From Lepidodermella squamata (Eukaryota > Gastrotricha), in NCBI GenBank assembly GCA_047495785.1, contig JBLDXI010000032.1, positions 1,612,001-1,676,000 on the forward strand: a DNA stretch of 64,000 nt, read 5' to 3'. The position numbers were made by a program, and so were the translations under genes. The notes under the pieces are model-generated. The model saw nothing but the letters and a program-made list of their open reading frames with translations. It ran no database searches and was not told the DNA's origin. Of this stretch, positions 46,193-56,951 are shown in pieces. The stretch's first letter is position 1, and every line of letters begins with the position of its first letter.

Positions 46193-47530
46193 ATGCTTTC
46201 AATTCGCTATTTAACAGCGGCTAACAAAACCATATCGCCATGTCAAATCATCGCCATCAGCCTCGTTTCATTCTTCATCGGCTGGTTTCTATCAGCATTT
46301 CGATTCGACTCATCACTATCGCCTTATACTACGGCAGATGATTGCTTACCGCCGCCTCAGGGCGAAAATCTTCAAAATTCGCCTGCGAAAAGTATTCGCC
46401 TCCTATGCTTGGTGCTGACATCGCCCGTTACGCTGAAAACTCGGGCAATAAGCGGCGTTAATGAAACGTGGGGCAAGCGATGTGATAAAACAGTTTTCAT
46501 TTCATCGAAGCCTAGTGATGATCAATCGGTTATTGACTGCAACTGCACGGAAGGCTACGACTATTTGTGGGGCAAGGTGAAAGCCGGATTCGCCTTCACC
46601 TACCGCCAATACCCTGACTTCGACTGGTATCTGAAAGCCGACGACGATACTTACGTAATCGTCGAAAATTTCCGAGCCCTCGCGGCGAATTTCGATCGAA
46701 ACGAGGCGCTGTACATGGGCCGTAGGATAGCGGCTATGGTTGAATACATGGCTGGCGGGTCGGGCTATGCGCTCAGTAATGCGGCTGTGAAGCGGCTTGT
46801 TGAAAAGGGCCTGTCATCGGATGTTAAGGGATGCAGGCGTAAGAAGGAGCGCGGCACTGAGGACATTGAAATGGGCATGTGCATGCGCGCACTCAACGTG
46901 ACCTTTGTTGATAGCCGCGATCCGCAAGGTGAGTGACCTATTTTCATGACCTACTTTCCAATTAGTTGATACCGCCTTAGTAAATAAAATAAAATCATTT
47001 TTTAAATTTAAATTTTTTTAAATTTTTTTCTTGAGAATTTAAAAAATCAAATAATAATTTAAAAAATATTTTTTTTATCAACTGAAAAATAAATAAGAAA
47101 TCTGGAAATTTTCATTCAATTTTTTCAATGATTCAAAAATCGAAAAGACGAATTTTCGGATCTGAAAAAATAAAGTTTAATTTATTAAAAAATCATTTTT
47201 AAATATTTTTCTTCTATAGATAAGTTGGAGACATTTATCCCTCATGACCCTGTCGAGAGTTTAACAGTGAGCCATAATCGGACCAATTTTTGGCTCTACA
47301 TGTTCGACTACTACAAAAGCTTTGAAGACGTGAGTTAACTTCATACCTCCCTTAAATAATTCTCACCGATATATCGCCGCAATCAGGGCGCAAAATGCTG
47401 CAGCGACCGGCCAGTGTCGTTTCACCGGCTCAACGCATCAATGATGCATGCCATGGACTACTTTGTTTACCGTTTACAGGCCGTAGACAACAGCGCTCAC
47501 GCAAAGCGGCGGCGGCGGAATGCCGAATAA
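46193..47530 (+). CDS. C1GALT1-like beta-1,3-galactosyltransferase (GT31), copy 1
   Basis: Exons 46193-46928, 47220-47329 and 47387-47530; 329 residues. Core-1 synthases add galactose to GalNAc on Ser/Thr of proteins in the Golgi. Type II layout: short cytosolic tail, transmembrane helix (about 19-36, IIAISLVSFFIGWFLSAF), stem, catalytic domain. Motifs: LLCLVLTSP (about 70-78), NETWGKRCD, DWYLKADDDTYVIVEN with the metal-binding DDD at 150-152, YMAGGSGYALS, EDIEMG and the C-terminal CCS-RPVSFHRL block. The tail ends KRRRRNAE, a basic cluster that copy 2 lacks. The first intron (291 bp) splits the Asp codon of DPQ-DKLETF and is absent from copy 2. Exact acceptor specificity is inferred from family. 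Confidence 0.92.
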
Positions 47531-47748
47531 AGCAAACCGAATCATCGATTTTTTTGTTGTAGCTGCAATCGTAAATAAACAAAAGATACCCACACAATAA
47601 AGCACTAGTCGTTGTTTCGAATATAAAGAAAATTTTACAGTAACCTAGAATCACGAACGATTTTTTTCGAAAATTGCCAAAAATAATGAATAACATCGAA
47701 AATGCCGAATCCTCCTCGGTAATTGATTGATTAATTAGGAGTGATAAA

Positions 47749-48782
47749 ATGTGTATAATTCCTCAATTTTTTAGTCAAGCCTGGTTTAAACACCCTTCAA
47801 CGCATTACCTGATTCTCATCGCAATTTTGTCCTTTTCAATCGGCTGGCTCTCTGCCAAGTTTTACGACATAATAAACAACCACGAGAATCACAAAAATTG
47901 CCCGAATTTTTCTGCTTATCACCACAAAATCAAGGATGGCGATGAATCATCATCAATTCAGCCGGTTAGACTCCTTTGCCTTGTCATGACATCGCCGTCT
48001 ACCTTACAATCCCGAGCTATCGAAGGCGTGAATGCAACTTGGGGGAAGCGATGCGATCAATTGATTTTTGTATCTTCGAAACCTAACAATTCCTTACCTG
48101 TAATATCCTGTAACTGCAACGAAGGTTACGACAATCTATGGGGTAAAGTTAAGGCCGGGTTCATCCACGCCCATCAGCACCAACCTGGCTACGACTGGTA
48201 TCTGAAAGCTGACGATGATACTTACGTAATCGTCGAAAATCTAAAGGCTCAACTTCGGAAATTAAACCCTGAAAAGCCGGTGGTTCTCGGCCGGCGGATC
48301 AGTGCGTTAGTCAGTGGCGGTTACATGGCTGGCGGGTCTGGCTACGTCCTAAGCCGGGCTGCTGTTCGAAGTCTCGTTGAAGACGGTCTTTTGGCTGATA
48401 AATACAAAAGCTGTAAGCGGAAGCGGGAAAAAGGCGTTGAAGATGTTGAAATGGGCAATTGCCTCCACGCGATTGGCGTATCATTTGTGGACACCCGAGA
48501 CTCGGTTGACAATTTGGAGACATTTATACCGCATGATCCTATTGAAAGCTTAACTACAGCCCATAATCGCAGCAATTTTTGGCTTCATATCTACAATTAC
48601 TATCGAACTTATGATGACGTATGTTTTCATTTCAAACTGTTAAAAATTAATTTGATTTTTTTATAATTTTTTCCCAGGGGCAGAAGTGCTGTAGCGATCG
48701 ACCAGTGTCTTTCCATCGTCTCAATTCGTCAATGATGCAAACTGTAGACTACTTTGTCTATCGATTTAAGAAAGCCCTATAA
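47749..48782 (+). CDS. C1GALT1-like beta-1,3-galactosyltransferase (GT31), copy 2
   Basis: Exons 47749-48618 and 48678-48782; 324 residues. Same layout as copy 1: transmembrane helix after STHYLILIAILSFSIGWL, LLCLVMTSP, NATWGKRCD, DWYLKADDDTYVIVEN, YMAGGSGYVLS, EDVEMG and CCS-RPVSFHRL. The last intron sits at the same place as in copy 1 (after the DD-V/ED codon), but the first intron of copy 1 is missing: SVDNLETFIPHDP is continuous. The two genes are 218 bp apart in the same direction and are tandem duplicates. Several N-glycosylation sequons (NAT, NNS, NRS) are present. Both copies keep the catalytic motifs. Confidence 0.92.
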
Positions 48783-49023
48783 CAATAAAACACCTGACCT
48801 ATAATTTACTAAATTTTATCCAAGTTAATAGAAGTTTCTGATAAGGTTATTATTGTCTAGAAAAAACTCATTTTTTTCCGGACAAGCGAGACTTTTTTAT
48901 CTACATCGTGTTTAGGTTATAAAAAAGGAATACGTGCAGTTTAATAATGTATAAAACCAATTCTTGCTGAAAAAACGTTATATCAACTTTGAAAGAAATT
49001 CACTTGTAAAAGGAAACAAGAAA

Positions 49024-50735
49024 ATGCTGCTATTAATTCTTGCGTTTTCAAGCTCGGCACTCTTATTTTTAACCTATCGCCGGTACCTGCTCGACAAACG
49101 ATACCGCATCCCACCAGGCCCAGCTCCACTTCCATGGATTGGAAATTTGAACCAGCTCATGTTGAGCGATAAAAAGCCGATTCTATGGAAGTTATTCCGC
49201 GATATGGCTAGAAATTACGGCCCTATCATCACGTTCTACATGGGGCCTATTCGTATGATCATTTTGAACAACACCAAGGTCATCAACGAGGCGCTGGTTG
49301 AGAATGCTAAAACGTTCAGCTGGCGATTGGAGCAACGAATTCCGGGCTATGAAAAACTACAACAAGCCATCGCATTTGCAAATCATGATAAATGGCGAAA
49401 AAATCGCAGATTTGGCCTCAAAGCGATGAGAGACTTTGGTAATAATTGGGAATTTTTTAATAAATTAATTAAATAGCATTGAGTTTAAAATTGACTTGAA
49501 AAAAATTCAAAAATTTCTAATTATTTGAAAACACTTTTTGAATTTTTAAAATTTGTTTCATATTTTTTAAACAATTTTTCAAATTTTTAAAAATTAAACA
49601 TTTCTCAAAATATTTGAAAAAGAATTGAATTATTTTTTAATAAATTATTTACGAGTTGATTTTTTCAGGAATGGGCAAAGAGACGATGGTTGTCAAAATT
49701 CAAGAAGAAGTTGTGCCTCTACTCGATGAATTCCAAGCTCTGGCGAAATCTAACAAAACCGTGGATCCTGGAATGATTGTCGCTAATGCAGTGTGCAACG
49801 TCATTTGTTCACTGGTCCTTGGCAATCGAATGCACTACGACGATCCAGTATTTCGCCACGTCCTCAAGCTTGTTATGGAATTGACAAGTCAATCAACCGT
49901 TGAGAGCACCGCCTTTTTGTTGCTACCCTTCTTGAAATACCTGAAAACACCTAACCACGTGCAGGCATTGATTTCAATGTCTGATCTACTCGAGAGCCAG
50001 CTTAAAGTTTCGATAAAAGAGCATGAGTCGGATTTTGATGCTGAAAATATTCGCGATTTTCCTGATTTATTCATCGCATCTCAGGGTCAAAAAAGCGAAG
50101 CTATGGACATTCGTGAATTCTCTGAGATTATGTGCGAAATGTTCATTGCCGGGGCTGAGACGACCTCAACAGCTCTAACTTGGACACTTTTCTACTTGAG
50201 TAAGAACCCGGAGATTCAGCGAAAATGTCACGAAGTCATTGATCGAGTTATTGATACTGATCGATTGCCGACCTTGGCCGATCGGCCTAAGCTGGTCTAC
50301 ATCGACGCCGTTATGCATGAAGCACTTCGACACGCTTCAATTGCCCCACTGTCTCTGTATCACTCCAACTTGGATGAACATGCTAAATTGTCGGGGTATG
50401 ACATTCCAGCAAATTCACTAGTTTGCTACAACGTGACGGCTCTTCATTTCGACGAAAATTACTGGACGAGCCCGGATGTATTCGACCCGGAGCGATGGAT
50501 AGATGAAAATAATGGCCAGTTGTTGAACCATTCGTCGCATTTTATGCCCTTTGGCACAGGGCCAAGAATCTGCCTCGGCGAAGGTCTTGCTCGCGTTGAA
50601 TATTTCATATTTCTTGTATCGATGCTACACCGCTACAAATTTACCTTGGCAACCCCTGATGCGACCTATGAAGATGGATTCAACGGGTCTATTCACAAAC
50701 CACCGAGTTTCAAGGTCGCAATGGAATGCCGATGA
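49024..50735 (+). CDS. Cytochrome P450, CYP2-clan, diverged copy 9
   Basis: Exons 49024-49438 and 49669-50735 with a 230-bp AT-rich intron at the conserved DFG-MGK position, four times longer than in the paralogues; 493 residues. ATG 49024 gives MLLLILAFSSSALLF, matching copy 8; the frame is open 20 codons upstream but that stretch is not conserved. Hinge IPPGPAPLPWIGN, I-helix AGAETTSTALTW, K-helix EALR, PERW, haem loop FGTGPRICLG. One extra residue in WIDENNGQLL. It resembles copies 7 and 8 more than the tandem array (IITFYMGPIRMI, QQAIAFANHD). It stands alone between glycosyltransferase and sulfotransferase genes. Confidence 0.95.
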
Positions 50736-52700
50736 AAAAACGAAATGAAATACTGAATTATCTTGCAAAATTTCGCTTAAACCTTGAATTTTTCTACTAC
50801 ATAATGTTCTTCATTCATTCAAATAAAAATGAATGTGAATAATAATAATTAAAAATAAACTAATGAAGTACTGTAAAAATAAGTAATTCAGAAAAGTCCC
50901 TATATTGAACTATCTCTGACAACTGTTTGAGGCCATGTACCCATTTTTATTCATTTTTATTATATCTTCTTAGCAAATAACTGACTAGGCATGGCCAGTA
51001 TTGCGGTTGTAGGTGGGTAAAACAACCCACTGCATGGTTTTACATCGCTCACCGCGATAGTATTATCGTAATCGCACAATTTCCAGCACTTTCTATGGTA
51101 TTGTCTAAAATGAGGCCCTCCCCACCCTCAATTTCCACCGGCAGCGGCGTGTTAAGGGATAGCAGATATTTTTCACTGCGCGTGCACCTAAGAAAGGGAC
51201 ATGTCCAGAGTGCGTTATCCGACGCAGCAGCGTGAATGAAAAGCGCTTAACCTCAATCATCAATGACAGCATTATCTAAAAGCGCAGAGAAGAGCAAACA
51301 ATGTTGTTTTTGTGCCTAGAGGTCAAAAGGATTTGTGCACTGACCTAATTACCAAATTAGCGGTTACCGGTGTTTGATAAGTTCCGCAAGATGTTATGTT
51401 TTTTTATCAAAGAGAAAAACGGCCGGTGTGTGAAAAACTCCGAAATTCCGCAATTTTACAAACGATAACGCCATATTCTATAGCGGGCTGATAAAACGCA
51501 AATTTTCCCTTCATTAAAGATGACATCACAATTAATACCCTCAAAAAAGTGGTAAGAAATCTATGGCATTAACAAAATTCTGGTGAATTCGGAAGGAATT
51601 CCTCAATGGCTATCGATAGAGTATTCCATTATTTCCGAAAATGCTCGGTCATGCTACCGAATTAAGCGAACACGTTCAGAAAAGATAGTCCCGATATAGA
51701 AATACAAACTACCCATACCCTGACATTTTGTTGAGGCTGATTAGGCTGATTCCTAATGCTACATGACATTGGTAATCTTTGAACTTCGAGGTTATTTCCC
51801 TCCATATTCGTAACTTGGCGTCCGGCGCAACACGGACAAAGATTTACAGGTTTCCTAGTTTGGAAATGCCCACAGGTTACAAGTCAACGATACCTATCGC
51901 CATTTGCTAGAGGTGATTTGTATCGTAAGTGTAAAAGCGTGTTTCCAAATAGCATGACACTGATCGCAGTCTTTTTGATCTCAAAATGAACACTCTTGGA
52001 CATCATCGGGCTGTTTGCTACTCGCACATTAAATTACACATAACACTTATTCGGAAGTCGGATTAAGCCATGTTCTCCCAACCAAACAATTAATTTTCTC
52101 GAGGCTAATTGAACATAACATCTATTGTACTCCTGTAAACGCTTCATAAACTTCAATGATGAGGGCTAAATATGTTTTTACATCTATGACAACCTGCTAG
52201 TGTATGACTTGTGGCTGCGGTTGTTTTTTACGTCGTTCACCGTGAATGCATTATCGTGTTCGCAGAATTTCTGGTATCATCTTGTTTTGTCTAAAATGAG
52301 GCCCTTTCTTGCCCCCGCTTTCCAGCACCCGCAGCGGTGTGGAAGGGGAGGGGGGTGCGCTTGCACTTTAGAAAGAGACATCCAGAGTACGTTGTTATCC
52401 GACAAAAGCGTCAAAAAAAGCTTTAACCTTAATTATCAATACCTAGGTTATCTAAAAACGCAGAGAAGAGCAAACAATATTGTTTTTGAGTCTTGAGACC
52501 TTACGGCACTCGAGGATTTTCGCACTGACCTAAATGCCGAATTAGCAGTTTCTGGTGTCTGATAAGTTCTGCGAGATTTCTTGTTTTTTATCAACAAGAA
52601 AAACAGAGGGTGTGTAAAAAATTCCGACATTATTTTACGAACGATAAAACCACATTTTAGCGGCCCAAAAAAAGCATTTTCGAGGCGCATCAAAAGCATT
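50736..52700 (+). other. Intergenic region with duplicated sulfotransferase 5' flank
   Basis: The part at about 51000-51580 is a decayed copy of 52190-52950 (separate entry). The rest, 51580-52190, has no exon that I can support. The live promoter of sulfotransferase 1 lies in 52190-52700, but I see no clear TATA box. Confidence 0.65.
51000..51580 (+). pseudogene. Sulfotransferase relic: 5' flank plus end of exon 1
   Basis: Long similarity to the 5' flank of sulfotransferase 1: GTCTAAAATGAGGCCCT (51112 and 52290), CGCAGAGAAGAGCAAACAAT (51283 and 52459) and GCACTGACCTAA (51338 and 52521). Then about 190 bp, including the ATG and most of exon 1, is missing. The last 50 bp of exon 1 (51502-51551, encoding FPFIKDDITINT-like residues) survives with its gtaag donor at 51552. 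The relic has KKV where the live gene has PKSG, so the PAPS-binding loop is spoiled. No exon 2 or 3 remains. Confidence 0.85.
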
Positions 52701-53755
52701 ATGGAGCAGCGAGAGGAAAATATCACTGACAAGCCTCCACATGAGTTGACCAGGATTCAATATGCGCTAAGTATGGAAATTTTGGGCAACCAGAAGCAAG
52801 GACCCTGCCTGATCAAATGTCACGGTCATTGGCTGCTACCGAACATTCCTTACATATGGAATGAATTGTACAATTTTCCTTTCACCAAAGATGACGTAAC
52901 AATCAATACTTTCCCAAAAAGTGGTAAGTAATCAATAACATTAGCAAAGTTGTCTCTAAAATGTTTCTTCGTCAAAAGGGACAAATTGGATGTACTTCAT
53001 TGTCTATATGATGAAAACGAGGAATTTCGGTAAAATTCCAGACCATTTGAAGTTTCCCCTGTTGGACGTCCGCCATCCGCCTGTATCGCCCAAGTACTAC
53101 GCCGAACTGCCATCTCCCAGGGTTCTTTGCTCCCACATGCCTGGCTCCCTGTTACCCCGCCATGTCTTCAACGGCAAAGTGGTGTACGTGTACCGGAATC
53201 CAAAAGACGTCGCGGCATCACTTTACCATCACTACCAAGGCCTTGCCGGTTGGCGCTTCGATATGCCGTTCGAGGAGTTCATCAACGATTACTTCCTAAA
53301 GGGCGAAGTCTTCTGGGGACCTTATCCTGAGCATCTGCAAGAAATTTTAGAGCTGAAGAAACAGGGCAAGCCTATTTTGTTTGTGAGCTACGAGGAACTG
53401 AAGAAAAACACTCGAGCTACGATAAAGAAGTTGGCTGAGTTCCTGTGCGAAGATTTGAGCGAAGACATCATCGACACGATCATTGAGCGAAGCAAGTTTG
53501 AATCAATGCAGGAAAACGAGGATGTCAACTTTTCCTACTGGAAAACGGTATTAGCAATTGAAGATAAAGAGACACAAATAAAACGCATATTTTCATTTTC
53601 TGCAGGTTGGAATCTGGCGCGATGATGCCAAATTTCTGCGAAAGGGCCAGGTTGGTGGATGGCGGAATCAATTCACGGACAAGGATTTGTTAGCCAAGTT
53701 TGAGGACTTCGTAGCCAAAAATGTGCCGGCAGAATTACTGCCTCTCGATGATTGA
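52701..53755 (+). CDS. Cytosolic sulfotransferase (SULT1-like), copy 1
   Basis: Exons 52701-52923, 52979-53547 and 53606-53755; 313 residues, within the family's usual 285-315. It would transfer sulfate from PAPS to a hydroxyl or amine of a small molecule in the cytosol. Motifs: TFPKSGTNWM (5'-phosphosulfate loop, across the first intron), catalytic His in CSHMPGSLLP, YVYRNPKDVAASLYHHY (3'-phosphate site) and RKGQVGGWRNQFT near the C-terminus. The last motif is normally RKGxxGDW; here Gly replaces Asp. No signal peptide or membrane helix. The first acceptor gtcaaaag is weak but keeps the PKSG motif intact. The substrate is not predictable. Confidence 0.95.
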
Positions 53756-54627
53756 GAAAATAAGATATATTTTCCAGCTTGAACTTACAGTAATACAAAC
53801 TAATTTCTGTTTCGGGTGTTAATGACTGTTTACTTCTCTTTCATTGATTGAAATTTCAGGTGGATCATTGAAATCAGACCCTGAATTCCATTCTTATTTT
53901 CTTCTTTGTCCGTGATATTTATTTTTGTCAAAATAAAAAATGTTCTCGGATTTCGTGGAAAATTCCGCATTCATGGATTTCTCCTTCAGAGCAGGAGTTG
54001 ATCAGAGGAAAAACACCGAACGCATTCATTTAAGAAATCAAATGTTCAGTCATAGAGATCAGATTAATCTGATCTCTATGGGTTCAGTATAGAAATCGCA
54101 CTTATATCAAGATGATCACCCTCATTCCAGAAAAACCAGGCCGATTCAAAGATTCACACTCATGCCCCGAGACATTGGGTCAAAGAGACAAAACAAAACT
54201 CAACAGGGCAGGGTTATCACCTATTGCCGTTATAACGGCATTTATCGGTGTGGCTGTCGGAATTAAGGACCTGCCGAGCCACGCCTCCTACCCTCCATCA
54301 TAGCTATAACCAGCGGGCATATTTTGCTCATCAACTGGAGGACATAACAAGGGAAAAATAAGCTTATCTATATAATAATCATAGCTTTCGCGCTAAATGG
54401 TCATTTACTGACAAATTTTCTGTTTTTGACAAGGTCAAGCCGTTTTGTACTTTAATTTGTCCCATAAAAGCGGCATTATCAGGCAAATAAATGTACGGGG
54501 TGACAATCCCCCGATTATCAGAAGCTATAAAACGTGCTAAAAGCGGCGTACGCAGTATTTTCAGCCTCCAGTTTTTTCAGGTGACGACGACCAAAATTCA
54601 ACCAATCATCTCTATTTCAATCGCAAC
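53756..54627 (+). other. Spacer between the two sulfotransferase genes
   Basis: Contains AAAATAAAAAA signals near 53930 for copy 1, a perfect palindrome at 54051-54080 and a TATAAAA at 54526-54532 about 100 bp before the ATG of copy 2. No exon is seen. Confidence 0.65.
54051..54080. repeat. Perfect 30-bp palindrome
   Basis: CATAGAGATCAGATT is followed at once by its exact reverse complement, with no loop. It lies midway between the sulfotransferase genes, about 300 bp after the first stop codon. Confidence 0.95.
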
Positions 54628-55685
54628 ATGGAACAGCGTGAGGAGTTCATCACAGACAAATCCCCAGATCAGCTTAACATGCTTCGATATTGTCAAAGTA
54701 TGGATTTGCTGGGCAATCAAAAGCAGGGGCCTTGCCTTATAAAATGCCATGGCCATTGGCTGTTCCCGAATATTCCATACATATGGAACGAATTGTACAG
54801 TTTTCCATTCGTTGAAGACGACGTAACACTAATGACATTCCCAAAGAGTGGTAAGATATATAGAATCTGAACGCTAGAATCTTGAACATGTATTTTCGCT
54901 GTAACAGGATCAAATTGGATGTATTTCATTCTATACATGATAAAAACGAAAAACTTTGGGAAGATTCCAGACCATTTGAAGTTTCCATTGTTGGAAGTCC
55001 GCCATCCTCCCGCATCGCCGAAGTTCTACGCTCAGCTGCCAGCGCCAAGGGTCCTTTGCACCCATTTGCCAGGCTCATTGCTACCTCGGCATGTGTTCAA
55101 CAGCAAAGTGGTGTACGTGCACCGGAATCCGAAAGATGTAGCCGTATCGTTGTACCATCACTACACTGGCATGACAGCCTGGCCGTTCGACATGCCTTTC
55201 GAGGAGTTCATCAACGACTATTTCTTGAAGGGCGAAGTCTTCTATGGTCCTTATCCTGACCATCTGCAGGAAATCTTGGATTTAAAGAAACAAGGGAAAC
55301 AGATTTTGTTTGTAACTTACGAGGAGTTGAAGAAAGATACTCGAGCGACTATCAAGAAATTGGCTGAGTTTCTCGGTGAAGACTTGAGCGAAGAAATCAT
55401 CGACCAGATCATTGAGCGAAGCAAGTTTGAATCAATGCAGGAAAACGATGATGTCAACTTTGCCCACTTGAAAGCGGTAAATATCATAACATCAAATTGT
55501 TCGAAATACTTAAGCATGTCTTGGTAAAATTCTAGCGTGGAGTTTGGGGCGATAAGGTGAACTTCATCCGGAAGGGACAAATCGGTGATTGGCGCAACCA
55601 TTTCACGGACAAGGATTTACTGGCCAAGTTCGAAGAATACATTACGAAAAACGTTCCTGCCGAACTTCTGTCACCAGACCACTAG
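54628..55685 (+). CDS. Cytosolic sulfotransferase (SULT1-like), copy 2
   Basis: Exons 54628-54850, 54908-55476 and 55536-55685; 313 residues, with every exon the same length as in copy 1, so the two are tandem duplicates. Motifs: TFPKSGSNWM (Thr to Ser in the PAPS loop), catalytic His in CTHLPGSLLP, YVHRNPKDVAVSLYHHY and a standard RKGQIGDWRNHFT. Exon 2 encodes the substrate-pocket and dimer regions and is the least conserved part near LPAPRVL and TGMTAWPFD. The second intron is 59 bp. Copy 2 keeps the consensus GDW that copy 1 has lost. Function as a phase II conjugating enzyme is inferred from family. Confidence 0.95.
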
Positions 55686-56951
55686 GCGCGTCTTGATACA
55701 CTTGTTTCGCAAACTATATATATTTTTCCTATATCACTCGTTCTTTAGTGATTTGCGTTGATGTCTTTGTACAGACATAGAAACAGGCTGCCGCTATAAT
55801 AACCCGTAGGCAGTATACTCATTTTTTGGTGATAATTAGAAATAACAATTGCTGCTTCAAGGCGCTAGCTTGCCGCTATCTCTAGCTATACGCTATGATG
55901 AGATTCGGCATATTCAGATACAACAACGTGAAATGGAAGTGTTTGATGGCATGGATCAAGAGTAAAGTTATGAAGGCATATTTCAGTATCTGCATTTACG
56001 TACAGCAACGGTTACCCAATAGAATTAACATAGCGCTCCACTAGAAGTGATCTCGGAATGAAAGCAGCCAAATAGGCCGCTTTTATTTTTCCTACCTAAT
56101 CTTCAGATTTTGAAGCGAAGAGTTTAAAGGGAAGGCAAGCCATAGTTTATCCGTTCTGAAGTGTCAAAAGTACGAATTTTGTCAAAACTGTCAGGGCGCT
56201 ATGGTTTGACCTAGAGGTGGATATGGTTATCTTTTTTCTGGCCAACCTGGCCAGTGTCAGTTACCGTGTTGCCATGCATTGGCTCGCGCAAAGATGCTAA
56301 AAAAAGTTTTACAATTTTTTGTGCTAATCATTTGTTTTACTGCTTCCGAACTTGAGCCCTGCGCTTCTTACTCAGGCTATTAATCACTTCTGGATCATGG
56401 CACCTGAAAATGATCAAGGGCCCTAAGGCAAATTGCAGATCTGGCCCACGCGGGTCCTTGATAGTAAGGGATTTTTTATCTGATTTGTCAAGAATATTTT
56501 ATAGGGCCCTAAAGCAACTTACTTACTTGCTTCACTTGCCTAATGGATGCTCCGGCCCTGCCTCCCACCTCATCAGATTATACCCGGAATGTCGATTTTC
56601 CTAACCCTCACCAGTTACCAGTTCTGCTGTCCTACTTCGCTCTCTATTATACCTGCTGTTTTGTGCCCAAGATTGTTGAGAAAGCCTCGATTAGGACCAC
56701 AACCCAAATCATAACCATATCGGGGGAACCTGTTTTTTTACCAGCTGTTTTCGATCCCTGGCTTGACTATAGGAGGTAAATTCTCGATGTTATAAGCGTT
56801 CTTTCGTCGACATAAAGATAGTTGGCTTTTGCGAAAATTCCATCCATTTCCTATCGTAGTCGTCACTGTAAAATGTTTTATAAACTTGACTGTGATGTTG
56901 GGAAATATTGGCATTTATTCACTTAAATTCTCTCTAAAAATGAAATATTGT
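55686..56951. other. Intergenic region between convergent sulfotransferase 2 and M13-like genes
   Basis: No exon I can support. The word AGGGCCCTAA recurs at 56418 and 56506, which may mark an old repeat. The short open frames here show no family resemblance. Confidence 0.55.

Noticed and set aside
56410-56779. Two open frames near 56410-56779
   Set aside because: No similarity to known families and no start context or splice sites that build a larger gene.
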